DNA from: Leishmania mexicana MHOM/GT/2001/U1103
Lineage: Eukaryota; Euglenozoa; Kinetoplastea; Trypanosomatida; Trypanosomatidae
DNA length: 64,000 nt
Reading direction: 5' to 3'
NCBI RefSeq assembly: GCF_000234665.1
Contig: NC_018326.1
Location: 372,001 to 436,000 of the forward strand
In this document: positions 56,002-64,000 of the stretch, one piece after another
Layout: every line of letters begins with the position of its first letter
How positions within the stretch are numbered: position 1 is the stretch's first letter
Program-made: the position numbers and the translations under genes
Notes under the pieces: generated by a model
The model's database searches: none
Seen by the model: only the letters and a program-made list of their open reading frames with translations
What the model was told of the DNA's origin: nothing

Positions 56002-57263
56002 GCGAGGGGGAGATGCGGGTGTAGAGGCGGGCCTGTGCTGCGGCAACGCGACGCGGCACTAACGCACGCGCTCTAGTTTGGTATACCCGAGGGGGGCGGA
56101 GAGTGCTGTCACCTCGGCTCCATGTTCGCTCGTGTCGGTGGATGCGCGTTTTAGCCCCCTTCACAGTGTGCTTGGCGCGTGATTGACCGGCGCTGGGGCT
56201 TAACGGTGAAGCTCCGACGCCAGCGACATGCGTACACGCAGAGATCGTATAACTATGCAAGTATACGGTAATGATAACGCGCTAAGGCCGGCAGGGGCGA
56301 TGAGGCTGTGGAGGCAGACATGGGGTACGATAGCGTAGGCGAGAGCGTCCGTAACGACGAGACTATCGATTGCCAGTGTGATTCTCTGAGGCGGAAGCGA
56401 AACAGTGAAGACGACATGGAAGGGCGGCGGAGTGCACACATGGCTTTCTGAGCACCTTTATCGCGCAAGGATGGCTTGCTCTCCCACCACTCGTCCTTCT
56501 CTCGCCCCGCGCTTTCCTCGCTCACTCCTACCTCTCTACTCTCCCCCGGCACAGCAGCTTTCCTGCTGTGTGCGTGTGTATGTTAGCACCCGCTATGCGA
56601 TGCCGCCTCTTCATCTGTGTGGGAAAGCGGCACCGAAAGGCGTCGCAACCTCTCTCGCCATGGTTCACGTCTCTGTCTCTTGCCCACTCACCAGCATACC
56701 CCTCCCCCTTGCCTCTCCGTCCTCGGCGCCACTGCGGTGACTTGTACACCCTCGCTCGCTGCTCTCCCCATGATTGTTTGCCTGCGCGCACCGCCACAAC
56801 ACCCCCATCTCGCTCTCCGACAGCGTTTCACAAGAACGCTAAATCATCGCTGCTCCCACGGACCACACAGACTACCCCTCCCCTCCCACTCCCACGCTCA
56901 CACCCGCGCTCGCACAACAGCGGCGCACGCGCTTTTCGTGCTCTCCCTTCGGTTGGCTTCATCATTCAGTGGCGGCAGTGGTGGTGGCTCTTGTCGCTCG
57001 CTGGCGGGCGTGTGTCTTTCTTTCCTTTCGTCAGCTTCGCGTGTGTGTGTGCGTGCACGCCTTCCTGTTCGTCTACGACTGCGGGCGCGGGTCTCCTCCG
57101 CTCCCTCGCCTCAACAGTCATCGAAAATCGAAAGTGCAAGCGAACCAGTGGAAGGGCCCGCACGCACGCCGCACGTGAAACAGCCTGGCACCTCCTACTC
57201 CCGCCTACATACTGCTTTTCACACACACACACCGACCTCATCGGGATAGCCGAGCGTGCAGCT
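56002..57263. other. Spacer before the Sec14-like gene
   Basis: No supported gene. The first 400 bp (3' flank) is complex non-repetitive sequence. From 56460 it is CT-rich. An open frame with in-frame ATGs runs continuously into the next gene from about 56580, but its translation is Pro/Ser/Thr-rich leader-like sequence and a splice acceptor lies downstream of it at 57014-57034. Confidence 0.6.
57014..57034 (+). promoter_or_regulatory. Probable trans-splice acceptor for the Sec14-like gene
   Basis: A T/C tract (57014-57032) is followed by AG at 57033-57034. It removes the upstream in-frame ATGs and supports the start at 57264, with a 5' UTR of about 230 nt. Confidence 0.55.
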
Positions 57264-59405
57264 ATGAGCGCGGAGCAACAGCGGCTCAAGAAGATGCACC
57301 GCGAGGTTGTCATCTTAGCAGAGATGAAACAGCGGCTTGGTCTCCCGCTGACCACAGCCGTTTCGTCCTCTTCCGCCGCCCCTGCGGCTGTAGCGGCGGC
57401 AGCAACACCCAAGTCCCCGGAGGAAGAGGCGGGCGGCTTCGATGTATGCGAGACGTATGGGTTGTCCATGACGGCGGTAGATGCGTACCTGTTGCGCTAC
57501 TTGCGCTCCAAGAATCTCGTCATCGAGGACGCCGTGACAAAGCTGCGCCGCCGTCGCACCTTTGAGCATACACTGCCGATGCTCAGTGTCACCTCTACCA
57601 CCGTCGCGGCGCTGCGAACCGGTGCCTTTCATCTGCTGGACCACGACCTGGCGGGCCGACCGGTGCTCTACATCAACGTGGCCACCTTCACGCTGCCCAC
57701 GCTGGAGCTGGATGAGGCGCAGCGACTGCTTGTCATTCTCCTGGAGTTCATGCAAGGCCGGTGTCTGCTAAAGAACAACGAAGACGCGACGGCGATGCAG
57801 CGACGCCGTCGCCAGCACGTTGATCCCACAGTGTCAGCGAACAGCTTGGCGAACGGCGGCCGAGAAAACAACGGAGGAGCAGCTACCCCGACACATGCGG
57901 CGCAAGACATGGGCAAGGAGACCGTCAGTGACCTCCAGCAATTTACGCTGCTCGTCAACGAGGAAGGGGTGCCGTGGATGATGCACACGTCCTTCCTGAA
58001 GAACTGCAGCACCCTCCTTAGCATACTCCCCAAGTACTACCCGCTGTTGCTGGGCTCCGTCTTGGTTCTTGGGACCTCCCTTGAAATGCGCACCGCTATC
58101 AAGGCGTGCGTCGGCAGCAGTTCTGAGGATGTGCGGAACTCGGTGCAGATGATCGAGAAGGCTGACCTGCCGCGGTACATGGACGCAAGCACCATCCCTG
58201 TAGAGCTCGGCGGCCACAAGCAAATCGTAGGAAGTTCCATGAACTTTTCGGAGGCGGTGCTGCGGCACTGGTTCACGCTTACGTCACAGATGGAAGACGA
58301 GTGTGTCGGCAGCGACGGCGGTGTTGCCGATGCCAAGGTGCCAACGACTATCTCGGCAGCCGGCGCAGGGCCCGCTAGCGAAGCCGGGGCTGCCAACGGT
58401 CACAAAGAGGATGCGGGTGGTGCCGAAACCCCGCACTGGCTGCCGCGACCACTGTACGTCCCACCGCCGCCGCTGGGCACGACGCAACGGCACATCTCCC
58501 GTCAGCGGCATGCAGTCGAGTTGCAGCACCTTAGCAGCAGCGGTGGCAGCGTTGTCGGCGTGATTACGGGGCCCGGCTCGCCAGGGCCGATGCGGCCTTG
58601 CAAGTACGGTGGCAGCTCCGCGCGCAACGGCAAGCATATCCTCATGTCTCCAGCCGCCGCGGCAAGCCGCTCCACCGCCGTAACGACGCCGCACGGCACG
58701 CCGACTAGCCAGAAGGATCAGGCCGCGGCGACGGTGACCCCGGGCGCGGCGCGTGCCGAGGACGTCTCGGACGACGGCATCTGCTCGGCGCTCTCTGGCG
58801 CCGACGACCGCGACGACGACGCCGACAACGAGGGCGGTGGCGCCGGCGTGCACACTCGTACGAACTCCTTTGTCCCCACGTACCAACTCTACACCGCCGC
58901 CTCCTCTTTGGCGGGCAGCCTGACAGTCGAGGGTGAGATGCACCTAAGCGGCCTTGGCGCGAGCCACAATCGCCATCACCTAGGTGCCTCGATGCACAGT
59001 GCTGCATCCGCGACAGTGTCACGCGAAGAAGTCGCTCGCTTTGTCGACCACCCGGACGATGCGATCGTGGCTCTGCGGCAGGAGCGTCGGCGACGTCAGC
59101 GCGCGGAGCAGGCGTTGTATTTCCGCGACTTGGGTGTTGCGCTAGACATGCGGAACGCCCCCATCATTGAAAAGGAACTGGCCGCCATACACCAAGACCT
59201 TAACGTGTTGGTGGCGGAGATACTGGTTAAGGCGGAGGCTGCTAGAAAACGGCAGAAGGCGCCACCGACGCTTAACCAACTGCTGGATCTGACGCTCACC
59301 GCCTTCGAGAGCGCCACGCGCACACCATCCAGTGTGCCCGCCATGGCGTTAGCGGAGCCGGTGCAACGCGAAGCTGTCAGTTCCAGCTGCTGCGGCTTCA
59401 TGTAA
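57264..59405 (+). CDS. Sec14-like CRAL-TRIO domain protein with long C-terminal extension (713 aa)
   Basis: CRAL-TRIO proteins bind a lipid (phosphatidylinositol, phosphatidylcholine or related) and transfer or present it at membranes. The N-terminal helical part is at about 65-105 (YLLRYLRSKNL.IEDA, the usual 'LLRFLRARKFD' motif). The lipid-binding lobe runs from GRPVLYINVATF (about 130) to the closing segment STIPVELGGHK (about 308-320), interrupted by a 50-residue insertion (170-219). LPKYYPLLLGSVLVLG corresponds to the family's 'YPERLGKVYIIN' strand. The remaining 390 residues are Gly/Ala/Ser-rich with a helical, probably coiled-coil segment (586-630). The chain ends SSCCGFM, a CaaX-like box preceded by another Cys. 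The start is the ATG after the splice acceptor. The stop is TAA at 59403-59405. Confidence 0.87.
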   Translation: MSAEQQRLKKMHREVVILAEMKQRLGLPLTTAVSSSSAAPAAVAAAATPKSPEEEAGGFDVCETYGLSMTAVDAYLLRYLRSKNLVIEDAVTKLRRRRTFEHTLPMLSVTSTTVAALRTGAFHLLDHDLAGRPVLYINVATFTLPTLELDEAQRLLVILLEFMQGRCLLKNNEDATAMQRRRRQHVDPTVSANSLANGGRENNGGAATPTHAAQDMGKETVSDLQQFTLLVNEEGVPWMMHTSFLKNCSTLLSILPKYYPLLLGSVLVLGTSLEMRTAIKACVGSSSEDVRNSVQMIEKADLPRYMDASTIPVELGGHKQIVGSSMNFSEAVLRHWFTLTSQMEDECVGSDGGVADAKVPTTISAAGAGPASEAGAANGHKEDAGGAETPHWLPRPLYVPPPPLGTTQRHISRQRHAVELQHLSSSGGSVVGVITGPGSPGPMRPCKYGGSSARNGKHILMSPAAAASRSTAVTTPHGTPTSQKDQAAATVTPGAARAEDVSDDGICSALSGADDRDDDADNEGGGAGVHTRTNSFVPTYQLYTAASSLAGSLTVEGEMHLSGLGASHNRHHLGASMHSAASATVSREEVARFVDHPDDAIVALRQERRRRQRAEQALYFRDLGVALDMRNAPIIEKELAAIHQDLNVLVAEILVKAEAARKRQKAPPTLNQLLDLTLTAFESATRTPSSVPAMALAEPVQREAVSSSCCGFM

Positions 59406-61680
59406 CCGCCTCCGTCCACGGGTCGCGCCTCCCCCCTTCCTCCCTCCTCTTGTGCTAGTGTTAAACTTCTCCTGCGTGCGAGCGCGCGTCTTTATGTCTG
59501 TGCGGCAGTGCAGGCTCAGCGCTCCAATCCACCGTTGCACGAACTCCAGATCTCGAGCACCGCTCGCCACGCCAATGATTTGCAATCCCTTTTTCCTTGC
59601 TGTGTATTTCGTTGCTGCCGTGGTGTTCAGCCATTTGCGGCGAAGTTGTTGCTGTTATTATTACTGTCGCGGGCACGCCCATGCACCTGTACTCGAGACG
59701 CGCACGCACGCAGGCCTTGCCCCCACCACCTACTCACCCACCACGGCCCCTGTTTGGTTTTCTTTGGCGGTGTCTGCTGTCGCGCGCGCTCTCCACTGCT
59801 GCCCTTCGCTCTCTCCCTCTCTGTGTGTCTGTGTCTTCAGGATCCTATCGAACTTGCTTGCATGCCCGCACGTGTGGCTGCGTAAGCATCTTTGTCTCTT
59901 GGTGAGTACGTGTACTCTGGTTTCGTCGGCGGCGCCGCTCAGCACACTCTTCGTCCTCGTCCTCTTTCCGCTGTATCGGATCGGTTTGCCGAGAGGTGGA
60001 CGCCGTCACGCTTTTTTTTTGTGTGGGTGTGGGGTGGTGTCGTGTAGCCGTGCGGCCGTATCCTGTGATTATAATGTACGCATAAGGGGGGCAGTGGTTA
60101 TGGTCCAAGAGAGCGAGAGAGAGAGAGACGATCACGCGCGGATGGGTCATGATGTGTACGCGCGCGTCGCCATGATCACCTCTCCCTGCCTCTCCACCGT
60201 GGTAGCATGTGCGGCGCGCTTGCTCTCCTCATGGAGGACTCGTGTGCGTGGTCGAGCCTGTGCTCCCACATTTCCCCGTTGCTCTGGCACGGCAATATCT
60301 GCAAGAAGCCACTCTGGCTCTTACACCGCGCGTTGACTGCTGCGTACTCGAACTCTGTCACACATGTTTCCCATCCTTCTCTATTCGTTTCCTGCGTCGG
60401 CATGCCTCTTCCTGCTCTCCGTGTCTTGTCGCAGTCGCTCGCACGGCACCAAGCACACACCTACACTCAGTGCGTGCCAGCACCCAGGCTCCACCGTGCC
60501 ATCTTCGCACAAGCGCGCACACACACACACACAAGCACATGCGTGCGCGGCTTTGAATTCCTTCGCTTCGCGTGTTTCTCCGGTACACTGTGAGAGCGAG
60601 AGGAGAAGGGTGAAAAACGGTGCGCGCGAGCGCCTTCGCCTTCCTCGCTGACCCGTTCTCTTGTGGGGTCGTCGTGTCCGAGGCAGCGATCACCACCACC
60701 ATCCCTCACACACGTCGAGTACGGGCGTACGCAGGCACCCAGCGAGAGAGAGGGAAGGGAGGGCGGGAGGGGGACGGACCTGCGTCCACCGCATGCACCG
60801 CACGCTCTTCGCTCGGCGGGTGCCGACTCTTTCTTCCCCCGTTGGCGGTGCCGCAGCAGTCTCTATTATATTTTCCTTTCTGCTCTCAGCGCAACACGAT
60901 AGAACAGCGTTACACCCTTGCTTCAGCACTACTCCACCCCGCCCCCCCCCCTGCTCCCCCCTCTTGCACCTCGGTTTCGTATCTGTGACTTGCCCCCCAC
61001 CTCCCCCCTCCCGCTGCTGCTGCTCGTGTGCAGGTCGACACCCATCGATCTCCACAACCCTCTCGTGCTCCGCCTGCTGTGTGTGCGTGTGCCCCGTCCC
61101 CCCTCCCCCAATCGCGGTCATCTTCCTTTTCCTATTTTGTCTAGCTTCTGCTCACCTTCGCCTTCCCCTCCTCCCGGGCCTCCCAAGCACGCGCACACGC
61201 ACACGGTGCTGATCACGTCGCTGTGCGTGTTGTGGTGTGTCGTGGCTCGTGTTCTTTGCTGCCCCGCTGTTGTTCGTTCTCTTTTGGGGTATTTCTCGCC
61301 CCCCCCCTCCCACACATCCTCCTCCCCTTCCCCCTCCCTCGGTGATCTACGGCGCCCTGGCCACTCGTGGGCACTCCGCCACCCACCCGACGCACGCACG
61401 CGGGCCAGACCTTTCTCGCTCTCTTGGCTATCAAGGTTGAGGGCGCGCGAGTGTGCGAGAGCGCGGACGCGAGGGAAGAGGGGCATCCTCTCGCAATCTT
61501 TGCGTGGTTTTGTGCATTTGATTTTAGCGCCTGTCTGCGTGTGCGCGTGCACGCGTGTACCCCAATTCTCTGAGCAGGGACCACAAGGCTCGAGAGCGAC
61601 ATCAAAAACGCCACGCGCACAGACAGGGGCGGTAAAAGCGAGCCGTCTGGCATGCATGCAGGCGCACAGCACCCATCGGA
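59406..61680. other. Long spacer before the terminal open gene
   Basis: No supported gene. Open frames of about 290 and 320 codons are Cys/Ser/Pro/Arg-rich and end without any family feature; the second overlaps the real gene in another frame. CA repeats lie near 60519-60534 and a T9 run near 60011. CT-rich tracts at 61122-61144 (AG at 61143-61144) and 61290-61340 could provide the splice acceptor for the next gene. Confidence 0.6.
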
Positions 61681-64000
61681 ATGGAGTTCGATGCGTTGCT
61701 CAACACCCTCTGCTGGACGAGCTTCGTCCTCTTCGGGCTCTGGATCATAGCGCATGCCGTACAAGTGGTGGAGCTGCACGTCATGGCGCGGGCCTACGCA
61801 CATCACAAAGCACATGTTTTCGCCATACCCTTTGTGCCGCTCCTAACGCGGCTGTTTCACGAGATGGCCTTGCCGCAGTTCTTGGCGTCTGAAGCGATCC
61901 AACGGGGTGAGCTGCCGCCAGTCATGAGGACACATAGCCATCGCACGCCGGCAGCGGTGCCCGTTGAGTACGTTGACGCGAACGGTGTCTCGTCCCTATC
62001 AACCTTGACGAACTTCCACGCCGTCGGGAGCGCATCACTGCCACCGCCGTCCCCATCGACGCTCAGCACGGTTCTGAATAAGTCGCCCGCCAACACTCCC
62101 ACGGACAGTCTCAGAAGCAGAGCTGGCAAGACAAAGGAGGAGGGGAAGCGCAAGTGGGGTGGTGTCGGTGTTGACCGGAAGAAAGCGCAGCACCAGGAGG
62201 AGCGGCGGCAACAGGGCCCCGTGGCTGTGCCCATTTTAGACCCCAACCTCGCAGCCGCTGGCGACTGGGAGTTGACCTCCTCGCCCAATCCGGCGTGGTG
62301 GACGCCGCAGTTGGAAGGTCAATGCTTGGTGTTCGGCCTCCACCTGCCGCTCGAGCTGCTCCCTGCGTCGAGGTCGGCGCCGCAGGCAAGCGCCTTCGCG
62401 AACGCGGAAGCGCGTGGTGTAGGTGGCAACAGTGGCACAGGCAACTGGCCTGGAAGCAGCAGCGGCGCCACGACGCGCCAGCCGACCGTGAACCTTCAGC
62501 TCAAGCAGTACCAGCTTACCCAAGCCTCTCTTGTCGCCTCTGAGGCTGCGCCGTCGCCGGCCTTGCACCACCACACAGCGCTCTTCAACAGCACAGAACT
62601 GGGGACACAAGTAGCCGTCGCAAAGCAACTCTCGGTGGCACCAGTGCGTGTATACACCCGTGCCACACTACCGCATGCGCGGATCAACACATCCGTCGTG
62701 CCGTCGCCGCGTCAGTGCTACTCGTCCCCGGCCGCCTCTTCGCCGGGCCGCTGCGCATGGCCCGGTGCGTTGCCGCTTGCTCGCACGCCATCGCAGCACC
62801 TGGACTTTGATTCGATTAAGTACGCCTATATACAGTACTACCAGGGCCTTCTGAAGACGGCCGTGGCGGAGCAATCCGCCATCGCCCACCGCGCGCGTAA
62901 AAACCGCAGATCGTCCAAGAGTGCGCGGCACATAGCGGCGATGCTGATGCACTACCTCCAGTACGCACACATAGACGACGACGGCGAGGATGATGTCAAG
63001 GACGGGGATGCGGAGGGCAGAGCTGGGGGCGGCGGTGGCAACGGCTCAGGGGTCGACACCAGCCGGGCTGCATCCAGCAAGCGAAGACCCGCGGCGACAC
63101 TGAGAGCCGCAGCTGGACATGGCAGCGCAAGCGTCTTCCCATCACGCAGCAAGCACGGACGCCGCGCTAGAAGTGGAAAGAGCAGTGGCGGGGTCGGCGT
63201 GAGCACGGCAGACTGTCCTCAGTGCAACTGTGGGCCGTGGATACCGGTGCTGGGCGGCAGCGCTAGCCATCATAGCGACGCGTACGATGCAGTCGGACGG
63301 GACGGAGACTTGGTGTCGTCGGCGCTGTCAAGCCGCAGCCTTTACCGTACCGCGGCACCCCTGCCGCCTTCGCAGCTATTACTGGTCCAGCAGAGCTCGC
63401 TCAAGAGTCACTCATCACCGTCACTCATGCAGCCGTCGCAGACAGCCGTGGTTCCGCCACCGCTGTCTCCCGCACGCGAGTTACGACGCGGCATCAACAA
63501 GCGTCGCCGACGCGCAGAGGCGCCGAGTATCGCGGACAGCGCCGTCGAGGCGCTCGAGGGCCTCGTGGAGCGAGTGCGGCTCGCGCAGACGCTGCGGCCG
63601 CGCTACCAGTCGCTATTTTGCACCGTCCGCTTCGCAGCTGAGCGATTTATCGTGCGTCGTGGTGCGAACGAGCCGCCAACGTGGACACCGCTGAAGGCGA
63701 TCGCCGCGGCTGGTGTGGCCGGCGGTGGCCCATCATCGTCGGCGACAGACGGCCGTGGTGCGGCGAAACCAAAAATGCGGCGCTCATCCTCCTCTTCCTC
63801 TATCTCTCCTCAGCGCCTGCATCTGCATCGGCGGTATGACAGCACGGACAGCGACAGCAGGAGCAGCAGCAGCTCCCATAGCCACCGAAGCGACTCGCCG
63901 CCGCCAGCGCTGCCTCTCCTCAAGTCCATTATCCCTGCGCCTGCCAATGTGTCTGCCGAACTCGCGATACCATCGTCGAATGCCGGCAGCAGCGGCAGCA
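61681..64000 (+). CDS. Large membrane-anchored protein, unknown function (3' truncated by window; 773 codons visible)
   Basis: I translated this frame from the ATG at 61681 to the last base and found no stop, so the gene continues beyond the window. The N-terminus MEFDALLNTL leads into one strong membrane helix (about 8-30) followed by a basic/aromatic stretch, a signal-anchor pattern. The remainder alternates disordered Ser/Ala/Gly/Arg-rich stretches with short folded-looking islands: WELTSSPNPAWWTPQLEGQ (about 197-215), a Tyr-rich helix FDSIKYAYIQYYQGLLKTAV (about 376-395), CPQCNC at 512-517, and a helical region near 615-660 (EALEGLVERVRLAQTL). There is a Ser/Arg-rich patch at 700-740. I do not recognise a family. 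An out-of-frame ATG at 61652 ends in a stop within about 35 codons. Confidence 0.8.
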   Translation, partial: MEFDALLNTLCWTSFVLFGLWIIAHAVQVVELHVMARAYAHHKAHVFAIPFVPLLTRLFHEMALPQFLASEAIQRGELPPVMRTHSHRTPAAVPVEYVDANGVSSLSTLTNFHAVGSASLPPPSPSTLSTVLNKSPANTPTDSLRSRAGKTKEEGKRKWGGVGVDRKKAQHQEERRQQGPVAVPILDPNLAAAGDWELTSSPNPAWWTPQLEGQCLVFGLHLPLELLPASRSAPQASAFANAEARGVGGNSGTGNWPGSSSGATTRQPTVNLQLKQYQLTQASLVASEAAPSPALHHHTALFNSTELGTQVAVAKQLSVAPVRVYTRATLPHARINTSVVPSPRQCYSSPAASSPGRCAWPGALPLARTPSQHLDFDSIKYAYIQYYQGLLKTAVAEQSAIAHRARKNRRSSKSARHIAAMLMHYLQYAHIDDDGEDDVKDGDAEGRAGGGGGNGSGVDTSRAASSKRRPAATLRAAAGHGSASVFPSRSKHGRRARSGKSSGGVGVSTADCPQCNCGPWIPVLGGSASHHSDAYDAVGRDGDLVSSALSSRSLYRTAAPLPPSQLLLVQQSSLKSHSSPSLMQPSQTAVVPPPLSPARELRRGINKRRRRAEAPSIADSAVEALEGLVERVRLAQTLRPRYQSLFCTVRFAAERFIVRRGANEPPTWTPLKAIAAAGVAGGGPSSSATDGRGAAKPKMRRSSSSSSISPQRLHLHRRYDSTDSDSRSSSSSHSHRSDSPPPALPLLKSIIPAPANVSAELAIPSSNAGSSGS

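Noticed and set aside
56290..56392. C/D-box-like pair (CGATGAG and CTGAG about 85 nt apart)
   Set aside because: The C box departs from RTGATGA, there is no terminal stem, and trypanosomatid snoRNAs normally occur in clusters.
57100..57263. N-terminal extension of the Sec14-like protein from the upstream in-frame ATGs near 56580
   Set aside because: The extension is leader-like (Pro/Ser/Arg, HTHT) and is separated from the gene by a good polypyrimidine/AG acceptor at 57014-57034.
59452..60336. 294-codon frame after the Sec14-like gene
   Set aside because: Translates CT-rich and TTG/CTG-rich spacer into Cys/Ser/Leu runs; no ATG in good context and no family feature.
60918..61892. 324-codon frame overlapping the terminal gene
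   Set aside because: Pro/Ser/His-rich translation of simple sequence. The overlapping frame from 61681 has a membrane helix and stays open for 773 codons.
1..64000. CRISPR array, bacterial operon or strand-switch region
   Set aside because: No direct repeats with unique spacers; all genes lie on one strand; the organism is eukaryotic.

Overview
The window reads as a protein-coding stretch of a trypanosomatid nuclear chromosome, most likely Leishmania or a close relative. All 17 supported genes lie on the + strand with no introns and no strand switch. GC is high in the coding regions. The proteins carry many Ala/Ser/Gln/Pro/Thr-rich insertions. Spacers of about 0.8-3.8 kb are full of CA/GT/CT microsatellites and homopolymers, and several genes have a polypyrimidine tract followed by AG a short way upstream, as expected for trans-splicing of a polycistronic transcript. 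The species cannot be fixed from the sequence alone.

Layout. 3-491: C-terminal end of a NEK-like protein kinase, cut by the window edge. 492-4268: long gene-free spacer with several microsatellites and a candidate retroposon remnant. 4269-8534: kinesin with a kinesin-3-like motor. 8535-10998: spacer with a large homopolymer inverted repeat and a second retroposon candidate. 10999-16809: a 1936-residue protein whose scattered conserved blocks match NPRL2, the GATOR1/SEACIT subunit. 17630-17830: 66-residue membrane microprotein. 19169-21943: WD40 protein. 22954-26601: large protein with a mitochondrial-type N-terminus. 27980-29743: likely beta-barrel membrane protein. 31942-33708: nucleotide-sugar transporter of the SLC35B/HUT1 type with a C-terminal dilysine. 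35243-36721: unknown Pro/Ser-rich protein. 37556-41251: Kelch plus two BTB-like domains. 42735-44774: coiled-coil protein. 46092-48986: major facilitator transporter. 50347-50658: spliceosomal SmD1. 51914-54274: poly-Pro/poly-Gln coiled-coil protein. 55234-56001: small membrane protein. 57264-59405: Sec14-like lipid-binding protein ending in a CaaX-like box. 61681-64000: an open frame with an N-terminal membrane helix that runs off the window.

The genes do not form one pathway, which is normal for trypanosomatid polycistronic units. Recurrent themes are nutrient signalling (NPRL2-like), membrane transport and lipid handling (two transporters, Sec14-like), mitochondrion (two or three candidates), cytoskeletal transport (kinesin) and RNA processing (SmD1). 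The observations most worth a second look are the greatly expanded NPRL2, the DDRGK1-like microprotein, the putative beta-barrel, the Kelch-BTB-BTB protein, the long inverted homopolymer downstream of the kinesin gene, and the terminal open frame. I found no clear evidence of a wholly new multi-gene system.
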